A stretch of 64,000 nt of DNA from Brachypterus glaber (lineage: Eukaryota > Arthropoda > Insecta > Coleoptera > Kateretidae), in contig OY294049.1 in NCBI GenBank assembly GCA_958510825.1, positions 34,004,774 through 34,068,773 of the forward strand. The letters run 5' to 3'. The notes under the pieces were generated by a model that worked only from the letters and a program-made list of their open reading frames with translations, made no database searches and was not told the DNA's origin. A program made the translations under genes and the position numbers. Below, in pieces: positions 1 to 12,041 of the stretch; within the stretch, counting starts at the first letter, position 1, and every line of letters starts with the position of its first letter.

Positions 1-2709
1 AAGATTCGTATGGCAGCCAGGTGTATTATAGTTATGCGAGCCTCTGGACGGCGCTTAAGGGCATATCCACAGCCTCGCCTTGATGCTATGCAAGTTTGTT
101 GCAAGAATGATTTAGTCACTGCGCATGCCTTCAGGCAAGTTTAAGGCCATTTTCGTGACATTAAATTATTTAGACCATGTTCTATTTTTCGGCGATTTTC
201 ACGCAAGTTTTATGGTTATTTTCGTGGTGCCAACCTGGAAAAAAAGTTACCAAATCGATTTCATTTTACTAATATAGTAGCAACTGCACATGTTAATAAT
301 TATTATTATTAATAATAGGTCGGTCTGTCTAACTAAAAAATTTACTTAAAAAAGCAAACGCTAGGTTATGTTTTTGTCAACAAACGCAGGGACACATCAA
401 AATTGTCTGGTTGGCAGCACTGTTTACCTTGCAATATATAGCACCAAACTTGCGTACAACTTGCTCCGTGAAAAGGCAAATCAATGTCCAATTGTCCTCA
501 TGCTATATATGGCAGCAAACTTGCATAGCCTCAAACTTGCGTACAAATTGCTCCGTGTAAAGTGGTCTTTATGTTTTATGTTCTTATGCAAGCTTCTGGA
601 CAGGCCTTAATACTAAAATTAAATTTCGTACTTTCCAAAATAATAAATTAAAAATATATTTGTATTCAAACGCAAAGAAAAATTCAATATTTTAGTCAGT
701 GGGCATAGTAAAAGTACCTACCTAATGAAGAGATTAATATGTTTTTTTTATCTAATGTAACATTTATAAATGACTACCGAAATTGGTGTCAATAAATGTT
801 TTAAAACTTTCAAATATTTTTCGTATACCTACAGTCTTATACAAAGGAAATCTTAAGTTATGAACAAATAATGTGTGTTTATTTAAAAAGTCTTTGCACT
901 TAACTTTCTTAATGTAACTAAAATAAAAATGCTGCACAGTTTTATCGGAAACTTATTAAAGCTCCGTTCCTTTATAATTAATGAATAATGTTTTTTTTTC
1001 TTTAACCTTTAAATATTGATATTATCGTTTCTTCTTTTAATTAACTTTTTTTTTGTATTAAAATTTTTGCTTTTTCTTTTTATTAAATTATCTATGAATA
1101 ATCATCAAATTACTTAAATAGTTAGGGTTTAGTACTTAGTGTATTTTTTCTCTTCTCTTGTATTTTTTTTATATATATTCAAACCTCTTGTAACAAGATT
1201 TGTAATCTTTTATACAATAAACGTTTATTATTATTATTATTATTGTTATTTATTTAAAAATAAATTTAACATATAGTTCAACTAACTCAGTTATTTTTTC
1301 TTAAAGAGCTGTAGTAGAATTATAACTCCAAGTCCTTTAGGGGACACTAGTTTTAAATTTCCCGGTTGAACACGGTGCCAAAATAAGCAAATATCTGACA
1401 AAGAAACATACAATTTATCGCAGGGCTAGGTGAAAAAAAAACATCTTTAGAAAAAGACATGAAAAAAAAAACATGCTTTTCATTTTGGGTAATTGATTTG
1501 GGATTTTTAGGAGATTTGAGTTTGCTGACACTGAATATGACACTAATTATTGTTAATCCACTTCCAGTGGTGAGTTAATAATTTTTAAATTTTTACAATA
1601 ATTTCATGAAAATTTAATGAAAAACTTTTCCTCCTCGTACGGTAAACGTTTTTTTAGATTATTTTCAAGAATATTGATGTATCAAAGATGGCTAAAATAA
1701 AATTTGCTATTAAAAATACCCTCACACAGATAAAAAGAAGGAATTTTCCGAAAAAAGTCCTGGACTTTTCTGAAAATGTGTCTTTTTCTGCAGCCCTGAT
1801 TTACCGAGGAGAAAATAAAAACGTGCATAAAATTCTGTATGATTTCGGATTTTCAAGTTATCTGTAAATATTTTTGAGATTTTCGAAGAGATTTTTGAGA
1901 TTTCTGAGATTTTTGGGCTAATTATGAGCTTAATTTAATAAAGGCAACGTCGTGAAGTGGTAAAACATGAAAAATAACGCTAAAACGACTTGACCTAACG
2001 TTAAATGAATGTGATTTGAATGTTAGCAGCCTCACGTTAGGGTCTAACGTAAGAATAACGTTTATCTAACGTTAGGAGTCTTACCAAGCCTTATTTATAT
2101 ACGCGTCATTCTAAAGTTAGAAATATTGAAAATTTTAGAAACCGTAGAAATCAGGAAATTTATAAATTAAAAATGTGTTAGAAAAAACGTTTTTCTAACG
2201 TAAAATTTCTGATAATGTGAGGCCCTAAATCCACATAATAAGCAGTTTTTTTGCGGTATGTGTGGTACACCTTTTTAATAAAAAAAAGGACGGGGATATA
2301 ATTAGACTTTATAAAAAAACGCATTAAACAAGATTTAAGGTTGCTTAAGCAACATGTAAGTGTCACAAATTAATCAACACGAATTATGTGGTTTAATTTT
2401 AGATCGTTCTAGAATATAATTTTAAAATTGCATTCAGTAACTCGTATTGCATACACTGTAAAAATAATTGAATTGAATGATATATATATATATATAAATA
2501 ATATAAACGAGTGTACCACAAAAGAGTCTTGAAAAGACACGATAAAATAAGTGTGTTAGTCTGTTGATTTGTCTGATAGTCCAATAACTCGAAAAAATTA
2601 ATGACGGCTAGGTAACTGCTTAATATACAGAACGGTCCCCCCTCCCTCTTCACTTTTAAACGAGTTGAGATATCGACTTAAAATTCAAAACACTTAAATA
2701 AGACGACTT
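1..2709. other. AT-rich intergenic DNA, no gene seen
   Basis: No coding sequence is supported here; the few ORFs are short and low-complexity. Visible structure is limited to a degenerate motif resembling ATGCGAGCCTCTGGA with CATATCCACAGCCTCG near 24-110 and 430-605, also found near 13455-13570 and 19735-19815. There is an (ATT)n tract near 1222-1247, a cluster of TAACGTTA-like palindromes at 1977-2085 and a short (TA)n tract near 2478-2497. Confidence 0.6.
1977..2085. repeat. Cluster of TAACGTTA-type palindromes
   Basis: At least four copies of a CCTAACGTTA / TAACGTTAGG core, in both orientations, lie within about 110 bases. They may be the decayed arms of a small inverted-repeat element. 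I recognise no regulatory role. Confidence 0.4.
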
Positions 2710-3178
2710 AAATTATATTTTTGGATATATCTGATATTTTCAGCTTATAAAATGTGGCCAGGGGGGCACGGCAGGCAATTTTTTAAAAAGAAAGTGATAC
2801 ATTAAAGCTTTGTATTTGACCACATATTTTTTTAGTTTTTCTGATACTTTTTTTTTAGGGTTTAAAATAGGGTTGAAAGTGGAAATCGTCAAAATTTCTT
2901 TTAAAAAATTAAAAAATTAAAAAAAAATGGTTAATTTTATTATGCAAATATGTAAATTATACTTTTAAACTAATTTAAAATAATATAAATCAAATTAAAA
3001 AAAAAACTTAACAAATTGCATTTTTTAACAAAAGAAAATTGAAAAATGAAAACCTTTATAAAAAAGTTCAAAAAATTAAAAAATATAAGGTCGTATAAAG
3101 GTTTTTATTTGCTTTAAAATAATGTATCACACGACCCCTCTTTCCATTTTAAAATCTAAAAATATCCAAAAATATGGT
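2710..3178. repeat. Degenerate foldback element
   Basis: The left side (TTTTTGGATATATCTGAT, then GTGATACATTAAAGC) is matched in inverted order on the right (GCTTTAAAATAATGTATCAC, then AAAATATCCAAAAATATGG). The centre is A/T homopolymer-rich. It abuts the Tc1 remnant that follows. The boundaries are approximate. Confidence 0.45.
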
Positions 3179-3181
3179 ATG

Positions 3182-3613
3182 GCGATAATAATAAGCAGTG
3201 GATCCTCCAAGAGGACAACGACCCCAACATCGGAGCAAGTTGTGTAGCCAGTGGAAGAGGACATCCCACATCATCACGCTGGATTGGCCGTCTCAATCGC
3301 CCGACGCAAACCCCATTGAGAATGTGTGGTCATTCATTAAGCACAAGCTTCGCGGGAAAAAGGTATACACACTAAAGCAGCTACCACGAGAAATTCGGAC
3401 AATATAGAGGTCTTTGCCGAAGGAGTATGCAAAAAATCTCGTTCACAGTATGCCCCGACGATGCCAGGCGATCATTGACGCAAATGGAGACTGGACAAGT
3501 TACTAAGTTATTTGCATTGATCTATCATTCATTAACTGTAATTAAATGTAAAAAAAGTATAAATATATTCTTAAATAAACAATGCGAGACACGCTCCTAC
3601 TTAACCGACTGTA
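3182..3613 (+). mobile_element. Tc1/mariner-type transposase, 3' fragment
   Basis: A cut-and-paste DNA transposase remnant. Around 3199-3225 one frame reads WILQEDNDP, the region of the second catalytic Asp. After a one-base frame change the next frame carries DWPSQSPDANPIENVW at about 3280-3330, with the catalytic Glu in PIENVW, followed by a typical Tc1 C-terminus up to about 3500. The 3' end (GCGAGACACGCTCCTACTTA, then CCGACTGTA at 3613) matches the terminal inverted repeat of the copy at 30.5-31.4 kb. The 5' half with the helix-turn-helix DNA-binding region and first catalytic Asp is absent, and stops or frame changes break what is left. It is a dead, 5'-truncated copy. Confidence 0.85.
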
Positions 3614-4751
3614 ACTTGTCTTTTAACATACTACTAAATAAGCTTTTTAAATTTTTGATAAAGTCGGGCGAGCTTGAGCGAGATTTTTTGCGAAACACTG
3701 CATTCTATGAGTGAAACATGCAAATTTAGCTAATAGCTATAACAGATTGAAGCGATATACATATCGAGATATGTGAATAGTTATGGTTATAATAGTTATA
3801 CGCTATATGTTACGTGACAAAGTGCCACTTTGCGGGGAGCGCTAGTCAGTTTGGACAGAATATAAAAAAAATTGTCGAACTATCCTCCATTTCTCTATTT
3901 ACTTATAAATAATATTTATTCAGAACAATTTGTCTTCGTCAATTTTTAATTTCTGCACACAGTTAATCAAAAAAGTATGAGTTATTAAAATATAATCGAC
4001 TGTCGATAATTATCGACAGAAGCTTTTATGACAAAAAGTGAGAAAAAAGTTTCTATGAACTTTTATGCTGAATCATGAATCATGAATCCTAAGGAAGCTA
4101 AGGGTAATTTTTAGAATAGTCCGTACTCAATAACTTAGGAATACTTTTGACTCATTAACCAAGTGGACCAATTTCACGTGGATATCAAACAGTATCTCTT
4201 CGTAAGATCTAGGTATTTTTTAATTAACTGTGATGTTTCTTTACGAGTGGCATTTGGCTGCATTTAAATGCATATGTTATGCAGTGTTATGCGTTAACGC
4301 ATATACCTGGAATCTAAATAAGGCATAAACTGTTGCATTAAAATATTTCCTGTGACATAAATTACACCGTTAAACGGTTAAACAATAACAAACCATTTTT
4401 AATTTCTCCTAATGTAGAAAATTCAACTTTAAAGCGACATTGACATTTGCACGGAAAACGTCAAGCGATAGGCCAGGTCTGTTGCCAACCCAAAAGTACA
4501 GACCTCTTATGGGCCTATAAGAACACGCAAAATGCGCGTGATTATGAGCTTTTAAGAGTCGCAAAATAGAAAAACATTTTAAGTAGATACTATGAAGGAA
4601 TATGTTTTTCCATCGGGTCTAGAAATACCACATTCTTTAAGATTTATTACACACATGTTCTTAGCTGTGTAATTTAATTTAGCTGAGTAATTATAGGTAA
4701 CAATTGCAATTCCTGTTTAGATACAAGTAATTTTAGGTAAAACTTATAGCT
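3614..4751. other. Intergenic, nothing assigned
   Basis: I see no supported gene here. Small palindromic runs occur near 3725-3805 (GATATACATATCGAGATATG) and near 4000-4020 (TGTCGATAATTATCGACA). Neither has an assigned function. Confidence 0.5.
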
Positions 4752-4966
4752 ATAGAAGAGAAAAAGATGCAAGTCGCTTGTAAAACAAGTTTACACTACG
4801 ATATTTCAAAAACGCTTTCACCCAGTGACTTTAAATTTGGAACAAAGATTTTCTAGGTAGTAAACAAAATTTGTTCCAAATTTCAAGTCTCCATGTCAAA
4901 GATTTCTTGAAATATCTTAGTGTAAAGTTGTTTTGCAAGCGACTTGCAACTTTTTCTCTACTATAG
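4752..4966. mobile_element. Hairpin MITE, about 215 bp
   Basis: The left arm (CTATAGAAGAG, then GCAAGTCGCTTG, ACACTACGATATTTCAA) is repeated inverted on the right (TTGAAATATCTTAGTGT, CAAGCGACTTGC, CTCTACTATAG). The arms span nearly the whole element, with a short loop near 4855. There is no coding capacity. This is the structure of a small non-autonomous foldback element. Confidence 0.75.
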
Positions 4967-4988
4967 GTCGTCTAATCACCACATCTGC

Positions 4989-5590
4989 CGTAGAGTCTCT
5001 ACTACACAAGGTGATCGGTAACTGGCATGTCAAAATTAAGATCAAGTATTACGTAACGCAAATTTTGATCATTTTGGGGTTTTGCATGTATACTAGTATT
5101 GATAAGGGCAATTATTTTATGTTAATTTATTTTTTAAAATTTATCCAGAGGCGTTCCTAGACAGAAAAAAATTGTGGGGCTTAAAACATTTTTGCCCCAA
5201 ACTTTCTTTTGTGTATTTTTTGTAAAAAATATATATTCCTTGAGTAAAAGTACATAAAAAGTGTTGTATAGAGTAACACTCTAGAAGCAACCGTTTTCAA
5301 AAAAAATGCAATTAAGAGGAAGTAACATTTTGTGCCACCAAAAATGTTACTTTTTAAAAGGCTATTACTCCTTTAATATTAAATTTAGGCGTTTCGGTAA
5401 ATAATACTTGTTTGCTTAGTTTTTAATAAGGAATCGCCTTGAACAAAAAAAAAATTATTGCTGACGTAGCTCCCTAGGGCTCATTTCCGGATGAATCTTT
5501 ATAGGAACTTTCTTTTATATTTTTGGATGTAGAATCACCTCCTAAATGTTGACATGCCAGTTGCTGATCACCCTGTATAGGGAGTCTACG
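4989..5590. mobile_element. Foldback element (TAGAATCACC family)
   Basis: Inverted ends: CGTAGAGTCTC, then GGTGATCGGTAACTGGCATG on the left, with CATGCCAGTTGCTGATCACC, then GGGAGTCTACG on the right. The inside contains the phrases TCATTTCCGGATGAATC and TTGGATGTAGAATCACC that recur in the elements at 35.75, 56.8, 59.6 and 62.8 kb. Confidence 0.65.
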
Positions 5591-5797
5591 AAACACTTGG
5601 AGACCAAAATAGTCGGTTAAGCAAAAAACTTTTAAGGCACCATGTTGGCGCATTCGCCAAAATTGTAAATAATAAAAAACTAAAATTTAACAAATTCAGT
5701 GGTATCGTGATTTTTTAAAATTCTCAACACTTAATATTTAGCGCCGCAGCCGAAATTTTTTAGCAATCTTATGGTATCGTACTTTCTAAATTTTCAT

Positions 5798-6043
5798 AAG
5801 GGAACGTTCAAGTATTACGTAACGCAAAATGTACCAAAATTCATACACTTCATACCTCGGTTCTCGCGTTATTCAAGACTGTAGAGATTCATATTTTGGC
5901 AACCCCCCCTTACACACCCCCTATTAGGGGGGGTAGCCAAAATATGAAATCTCTATAATCAATCTATAATAACGCGAGAACCGGGCTATGAAGTGTATGA
6001 ATTTTGGTACAATTTGCGTTACGTAATACTTGAACGTTCCCTA
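5798..6043. mobile_element. Near-perfect hairpin MITE, about 245 bp
   Basis: The left arm begins AAGGGAACGTTCAAGTATTA and continues through TACGTAACGC, ATTCATACACTTCATA and TTCTCGCGTTAT. The right arm is its near-exact inverse and ends TGAACGTTCCCT. The centre is a CCCCCCTTACACACCCCCTA / AGGGGGG fold. Arm fragments recur at 5039-5065, 9724-9765 and 11110-11193, so this is a small family. Confidence 0.85.
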
Positions 6044-6094
6044 ATGTGCAATTATTTAATAACATCTCTTATTAAATATTGTGATATAAGCCTT

Positions 6095-6235
6095 TTGGAA
6101 ATTAAGTTAAGCGCCGCGGGCGTCTTTTTTTTTAATACGTATTTTCCTAACAACAATTTAAAAAGAAAATTATAAAATTTTTAGGAATATTTAGGTTTGG
6201 CATTTCTCAGATACAGGTATGCAAATTATTGAATA
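6095..6235. repeat. Single GCCGCAGGCG-type repeat units
   Basis: A unit beginning AAGCGCCGCGGGCG followed by a T-run and ATACGTATTTTCC sits near 6108-6150. Similar single units occur near 5740-5800, 6390-6450 and 7170-7205. They belong to the family forming arrays at 28.7 and 35.1 kb. Confidence 0.5.
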
Positions 6236-6350
6236 GAATATAATATATTAATATTAATATTATTAATAATATTAATATTAATAATAATATTAATATTAAT
6301 AATAATATTAATATTAATATTAATATTAATATTAATATTAATATTAATAA
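6236..6350. repeat. (AATATT)n-type low-complexity tract
   Basis: About 115 bases of alternating ATTAAT/AATATT units. This is a simple-sequence repeat, locally palindromic. Confidence 0.9.
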
Positions 6351-6463
6351 CAAAACATTAAACAAATAAACAAACCTTATTGTTAAACAGTTTAACGCCG
6401 CAGGCGTATTTTTTTAGAATTTTTAATGACACGTATTTTCTAAACACCTTACACTCAGAAAAC

Positions 6464-6961
6464 TTCGTTGGATTTTTAATACTGTTATTTGTTAATACAT
6501 AATTTTTATTTATATCGCCAACATTGGTATTTAATACTTTACTAGTTATATTAAATGCTGCAATGTGTGTATTGTATACAAAATGTTTTCATACTAACAT
6601 AGAGACCGTGCTGTTATATTTAAATCCCCACACAACATGTGTTTATTAATACTGTAACATTTGGTAAATTATATCACATTTATAGTATTCTTTGAGTTGT
6701 TAAGTTGTATTACTGATTTAGTTTAAAGTATGTTACAGTATTCAGAAAAATTAACAATCGGTAAATAATACCAAAATTGTGGTTAGTAATAATATAAAGA
6801 TTTCAATCTTTATGTTAGTATGATAACATTTTGTATACAATACACACATTGCAGTATTTAATATCACAAGTATTAAATACCAATGGTGGCGATATAAATA
6901 AAAGATATGTATTAACAAATAACATTCAGTATTAAAAATACAACGAAATTTTCTGAGTGTA
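6464..6961. mobile_element. Foldback element with ACACTCAGAAAA ends
   Basis: The left arm, 6464-6600, runs ACACTCAGAAAACTTCGTTG, TAACAAAT-type sequence, ATATCGCCAACATTGGTATT, GTATACAAAATGTTTTCATA. The right arm, about 6810-6961, is its inverse (TATACAATACACACATTGCA, AATACCAATGGTGGCGATAT, CAACGAAATTTTCTGAGTGT). The 200-base spacer is AT-rich. The short minus-strand ORF overlapping the right arm is not a gene. Confidence 0.75.
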
Positions 6962-8341
6962 GACTTTAAAAAACAAATTATTTTATGAACTTTATAAAAT
7001 TTATGACCGGCATTTGAACTCGGCTTGGTAATCATATTATGGTTCCGCAGGCAAAAACTTTTATAAATTATTTTTCAAATACTTCAGAAATTTCAAAGCA
7101 GATTTGAATTATTTATAAAATTATTTAAATACAAGTTTCTCATGGATTTTCGTTTTGTAACCATTTTCAGCGGCGCAGGAAAAAATTTTTAGAAATCTGG
7201 ACCAAACACTTTGGAATTGTTAAAAACAAAACAAAATAATAAATTATATGAAAAGCCAGGCACGGCCCCCCCTTGCGGCGTCCATGAGTAAAAGTGATTA
7301 ATTAGTACAAGTGATGACTGTTTATAATAATTATTATTTTGTTGTATAATCATCGAAAATATATAAAAACCTTAAAATTATATGGAACTTAGATCTAAGA
7401 AAACAGTGAAATATTAATCACAAGATTTTAGTAACAAATATCAAACAACACAAGTAAAAATATCTTTTTACAACATATTTTCCTATAATAAAAATTTTAT
7501 GACATCCTGCCGTGTTACTTCGACAGAATTCAACTATAATTTAACGAAATGATTTCATAGAAATAACAGAGTCTTCCTTTAATTTGACAAAGACGTAGTT
7601 TAAGTCAATATTAATTTCTCTTTGACGATCTATCACCTTTTCCTTTTATTGTTTCATAGATTTTTCCCTTTATTGTGCAAACAAATCATTTGTGTTGAAT
7701 CAGGATATAATTCTTATGTGCGAAGGAACTTGGAATCTCCAAGCTGGAGTACCTAATTCATATTTAAAGTTCAATATCTAATTTCGTATGTAAATTACTA
7801 GCTACTTAACTTGATTGGCAATTAAGCAATCTATCGTTCAGAATGTAGAAGCTATAAATAATATAGGTACTCGATAATATATAATTTAACATCAGTGGCG
7901 GACCTAGTCAACAAAAAAAAGATTCTACGGCACGGAAGCTTAGGGTCACTTGAGGTTTGTTGCTTTATCTTGTAATAATAATGAAAAAATTAAAAATTCG
8001 AATTTTGCCATGAAACTCGGTATATGGGGTTAAAATAATATTCTGAACAATTTTTTCTAATATTTTTTCTTGATATCTCTAACGCGAAGCAAAACATCGA
8101 GAATCGACTTTGTTTGTGAGTTCGTAGTAGGCTGAGTTTAAAGTTCAGATTTTAGTTGAGCATCTTAAAAAATGTGACCCATCAACCCGTATGACTGTGT
8201 AAAAATTCAATTCTGTATTCTTTCAAATAGCAATAATATGGGGGTGTCTTCATCTTAAATGCGACACACTTTAGAAACTTTTTTTCATATTTTTGGACCT
8301 AGAATCACTATAATACCTTATTTCTGATCACCCGGTATACT
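6962..8341. other. Intergenic, no gene seen
   Basis: AT-rich sequence without supported coding regions. A phrase AGTGGCGGACCTAG near 7894-7907 resembles the end of a widespread repeat type but has no partner that I can find. A TGATCACCCGGTATAC phrase near 8325-8340 looks like the end of an insect CACCC-ended element. Confidence 0.45.
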
Positions 8342-8803
8342 AGGGGAAGTCGGGGTTAACTGGACATGGCCCAATTAACCCCGAACTAATTAATATTGAC
8401 ATGTGATTTTGACCATGCCCAGTTAACTCCGAACCAGTTAACCCTGAGTGACACCACTGAATGGAATCATAAAATTTTAATACTTAATAATATATTAGAA
8501 GGCGGCAGTTATTCAGAATAATTAACAAAATATTCACTATATTAGGTAAAATATTAGTCTAGATCCTCCTATTAATAATAAAGTATTAATTAAAAAATAA
8601 AAGTTAAGGTAAATACCTACTTTTCATCGAAAAAAATGAACTTTCTTTACTACAACTTACAAGTGGGCAACACGGTCCGCCATAATACTTTAAACAATAC
8701 TACTAACTAAATATCGCACTAATGCGCCAATACTAATAAACAAACTTGATAAAATCCAGGTGGAGCAGTTAACCCTGTAGCCCAGTTAACCCTGACTTCC
8801 CCT
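8342..8803. mobile_element. TA-flanked TIR element with CAGTTAACCC subrepeats
   Basis: Terminal inverted repeats AGGGGAAGTCGGGGTTAACT (left) and AGTTAACCCTGACTTCCCCT (right) are flanked by TA at 8341-8342 and 8803-8804. The motif CAGTTAAC(C/T)CYGA is repeated inside both ends (about 8370-8445 and 8765-8790). There is no transposase ORF. The TA flanks suggest mobilisation by a TA-targeting (Tc1/mariner-like) transposase, which is inference. Confidence 0.8.
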
Positions 8804-9017
8804 ATGCATTGCTAAGAGTATACGATGAAATGCAAAGCACTACTCATTCCCGGTTTGTTTGAAAAACATATACTGTTACTTTTACATAGATTTAATTAAA
8901 TAGTTAAGCAATTAGTATATTATTAAGTGTAAAATAGCGTGTACATAATGTTGAGCTTTTATTTGGATGAATCTATTTTAATTCGAGAGCAAATTGCTTA
9001 GTTTCAGTTTAAAATTC

Positions 9018-9255
9018 CAATGATTACACAGGCACACAAAAAAAGAAAAGTGTCCTGTCCCAGAGGCGCGACATACACATTCCCATGTAATCCCATGGCC
9101 GCTGAACACGAATCCGATGTCAGTTTTGACCAATCAGGTCAGCGTTTCAAAATAACCTCAAAAAAAAGTTTGAAAATAGCCGGTTGTTTTTGGTTTTTAA
9201 GGTTATTTTGAAACGCTGACCTGATTGGTCAAAACTGTGCCTGTGCATGGTAATT
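9018..9255. mobile_element. Hairpin MITE
   Basis: Perfect or near-perfect 39-base arms at 9121-9159 and 9199-9237 (CAGTTTTGACCAATCAGGTC and its inverse). Outside these is a second, weaker inverted pair (ATTACACAGGCAC near 9024 and GTGCCTGTGCATGGTAAT near 9236-9253). Confidence 0.75.
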
Positions 9256-9289
9256 TTAACCAGGGACATGCAAAATAGGGGGCGATGCA

Positions 9290-9722
9290 AGTTTTTTGCT
9301 CCATTTTTTTATCTAGATTTTTTTACAAGAAAATTTGAGTTAAAGAGAAAATTTCAGGTTTTGAGCATCCATTTTTCGATTTTCTTAAAAGTTTAACCCC
9401 CCATAACTTTTTGGTTTTTGGGGGGATTACTTTCAAAAACAATAGGGATCTTCCCCACCCAGAACTTGATTTTTCCTGAAAATTTCAATACGATCGGATT
9501 ATTCGTTCTTAAGTTATCGTATCTACAAAAATCGTGACATCAGACGGACGGACGGACGCGTCCGGACGGCCGGACGGACAAACTAACATTTGAAAAAAAA
9601 TGCTTATTTTTTCATGAAACAAATTTATATCCAAGAATTTTTTATCTAGGACGATTCTTGATTTTTTTTTAAATTTCGAAACTACCTTATAATATTATTC
9701 TAGCGCTGACGCTGTGAATAAC
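9290..9722 (+). repeat. Dispersed repeat family X, copy 1 (partial)
   Basis: Contains CCATAACTTTTTGGTTTTTG, GGGGATTACTTTCAAAA, CGGATTATTCGTTCTTAAG, a GACGGACGGACG tetranucleotide tract, then TCTAGGACGATTCTTG and the end AACTACCTTATAATATTATT. Copies or fragments recur at 12042-12222, 13318-13380, 18932-19232, 39720-40455 and 62771-63440 in both orientations. No ORF is conserved among copies, so this is a non-autonomous repeat of unknown class. Confidence 0.7.
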
Positions 9723-10170
9723 ATAAGGGAACGTTCAAGTATTACGTAACGCAAATTTTGATAATTTTGGACCTTTCCCTTCCCCTAACTATAAAAATGT
9801 TCAAAAAATCATTTGTATGCTATAGTAATTATGAAAAATATACTCTTCCAGCTCAACAGCTGCGAGGAGTATAATAAAGAGCTATCAATCTCTGCAATAT
9901 TATCTTGGAGCCCATCAAAACGGTACATAGAGAAATAAATGATCAGCTTTTTCTTGTTTTGCAATGGCATTAGGTAGGCATTTCCTATGTGAATATTTTA
10001 AGTACAAAAATGTTCATATTAATTTAAACCTTAGTAAATACCGAAGGACGTTCAAAGAAAAGTACAGTAATGTGATAATCCGAGGGGTAAACGGCTAAAA
10101 AATGTACACCTGAATTCCTTCTATGAGGTGAATATTTGATTATCCGAATGGATATTATTATTGTTTTCCC
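9723..10170. other. Intergenic with one MITE arm fragment
   Basis: At 9724-9765 a single arm of the 5.8-kb hairpin family (AAGGGAACGTTCAAGTATTA) stands alone. The rest shows nothing I can assign. Confidence 0.5.
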
Positions 10171-10171
10171 A

Positions 10172-10216
<45 letters not shown>
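10171..10216. repeat. (CT)n microsatellite
   Basis: More than 20 uninterrupted CT dinucleotides. On the minus strand they give an artificial Arg-Glu repeat ORF, which is not a gene. Confidence 0.97.
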
Positions 10217-10219
<3 letters not shown>

Positions 10220-10479
10220 CTCCCTCCCAACTTAAAGTACAGTTAAAAAAATTGTTTAATTTATATTACCTATAATAATTTAATTATTTACCACACACAA
10301 ACTTGTTTTACCCGGTATTACAAATGTTTATATGTAAATTTTTTTAATTTTCTGTAATAATAAATAAATGAATTGAATTGAATTTGGATTATTGAAGATT
10401 CGGATTATTGCGACGCTACTGTACTCATAAAATATAAGCCATATCATAAATATCGAGAAAATTGAAAGTGAATTTCATA

Positions 10480-10565
10480 CACTCGTGGGGTTTCCTTACT
10501 CGCCTAGCGGCTCGTTCGTAAACCTTCCCACACGCGTGAAATATATCAATTTCCACACTAGTTAT
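10480..10565. repeat. Short CpG-containing palindrome (CTCGCC..GGCTCGT type)
   Basis: The centre CTCGCCTAGCGGCTCGTTCG is flanked by loosely inverted arms (TTTCATACACTCGTGGGG / CCCACACGCGTGAAATATAT). Its organisation resembles the palindromes at 44.1, 55.7 and 63.5 kb. Confidence 0.55.
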
Positions 10566-10571
10566 GTAACT

Positions 10572-10740
10572 ACAGGGGCGTAACCAGGTCCAAATTTTGG
10601 GGGGGCTTAAGCCCCCTACATATAATATGTATATTCAAAAAATATATGCGTAATTTTACTTTTATAGTTTGATTTTGGGGGGGGGTTAAAAAAAATTGGG
10701 GGGCTTAGACCCCCTAAGTCCCCCCTAGTTACACCTATGT
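10572..10740. mobile_element. Small TIR element with G-run
   Basis: Inverted ends ACAGGGGCGTAACCAGG and CCTAGTTACACCTATGT, with inner GGGGGGCTTAAGCCCCC and GGGGGGCTTAGACCCCC palindromes. It is about 170 bp and non-coding. Confidence 0.6.
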
Positions 10741-12041
10741 TTAACTACGAATTGTTTAACTATACTTAAGATTTCTATAAATATTAACCTAATGGGAACA
10801 AATAAAATTCTTGTTATTTCTGTACACATTCATGTTTAAGCAATAAATTTATTATTATCGAGTTATAAATTATTTATTATTATATTATTATTAAAATTTA
10901 TTAATATTATTCTATCATTTTATCTAAATCTAGTTAGTTTTATTGTTCTTATAAGGTTAAATGCTTTTTAGTGTGATCTTATTGATGTTATCAAATTATT
11001 TATTATTAAATTTTGATGTTAAATAAAAATTTAAATAGTGATATTTGCAATTAAATTAAAAATGTTTCATAATGTTTGTTTCGTCTACCCTTGATAGATA
11101 CAGGCCTTATTACTTATTACGTAACGCTCCTAGGGGGGGTGGGGGTCCTTTTGGAGTGTTAAATGATCAAAATTTGCGTTACGTGATACTTGATTTTTAC
11201 CAAAAACAACCAAAGCCAAGAACTTTTAATAATGAACCTATGTCCTAAATTTGACTCTTCAGCTCAAAGGGTTCTCGAGTTATCGTGGTCACAAATTTTC
11301 TCGGGCAGACTAACTGACAGACCGACCGACAGATTTTTTATTCGCGGAAATTATCTTTTTATAAAATATCGAGAAACGTGAAAAGCAATAAAAACCAACG
11401 CAAGACCTCGGGGAAAGTAAAATTAAAGAAAAAACTAATGATCTTTCACTTTTATTTTTAAAATAGATGGCTTTAATTATTTTTCTACAGCTATTTTAAT
11501 TCAACGTTCTATTTTAAGTTTAAAAGTTTACTATTTATTTCCTGTGTATATAAATTTTTCACGTAATTTCCCAGAATATCAAAGATTAAAAACCATAGAA
11601 TTTTGATCGATTTCACACGCTTTAAGAAAATAAATAATTTTTTAATGTTTTGCTATTTTTGATAGATAAAACATATGTTTTATCCATCAAATAATATTAT
11701 TTATTTTGATTGCAAAAAATTACTGATAGTAAATACATAATTAATATTAACACTATTAAAAATTTCTAATTATGGAACCGTTACGAGCATATACCATATT
11801 AAACTGATATTATTAAGGCGTCCTTCATTTCCTTGATGTTATCAGTTTCATACCCTATAAAAAATCTATATGTTTGAATACGTTTTTGGAACCGTATTTG
11901 CATACTGAAAAGTTAATTTTAATTAGTTAAAGTAAATCTATTTGCTACACACACTTTATTTTAACAAATTCCAATTAGTTTTAACAACTACCTACCCGAG
12001 TACCTATTTACAATTTTTGGTGTAAAGGCCAAAATTATATT
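10741..12041. other. Intergenic with MITE arms at 11110-11193
   Basis: The only recognisable structure is an inverted pair, ATTACTTATTACGTAACGCT near 11110 and GCGTTACGTGATACTTG ending at about 11193, with a G-rich centre. It is a short relative of the 5.8-kb hairpin family. No gene is supported. Confidence 0.5.

Noticed and set aside
10024..10230. Minus-strand ORF with an Arg-Glu repeat
   Set aside because: It is the translation of a (CT)n microsatellite.
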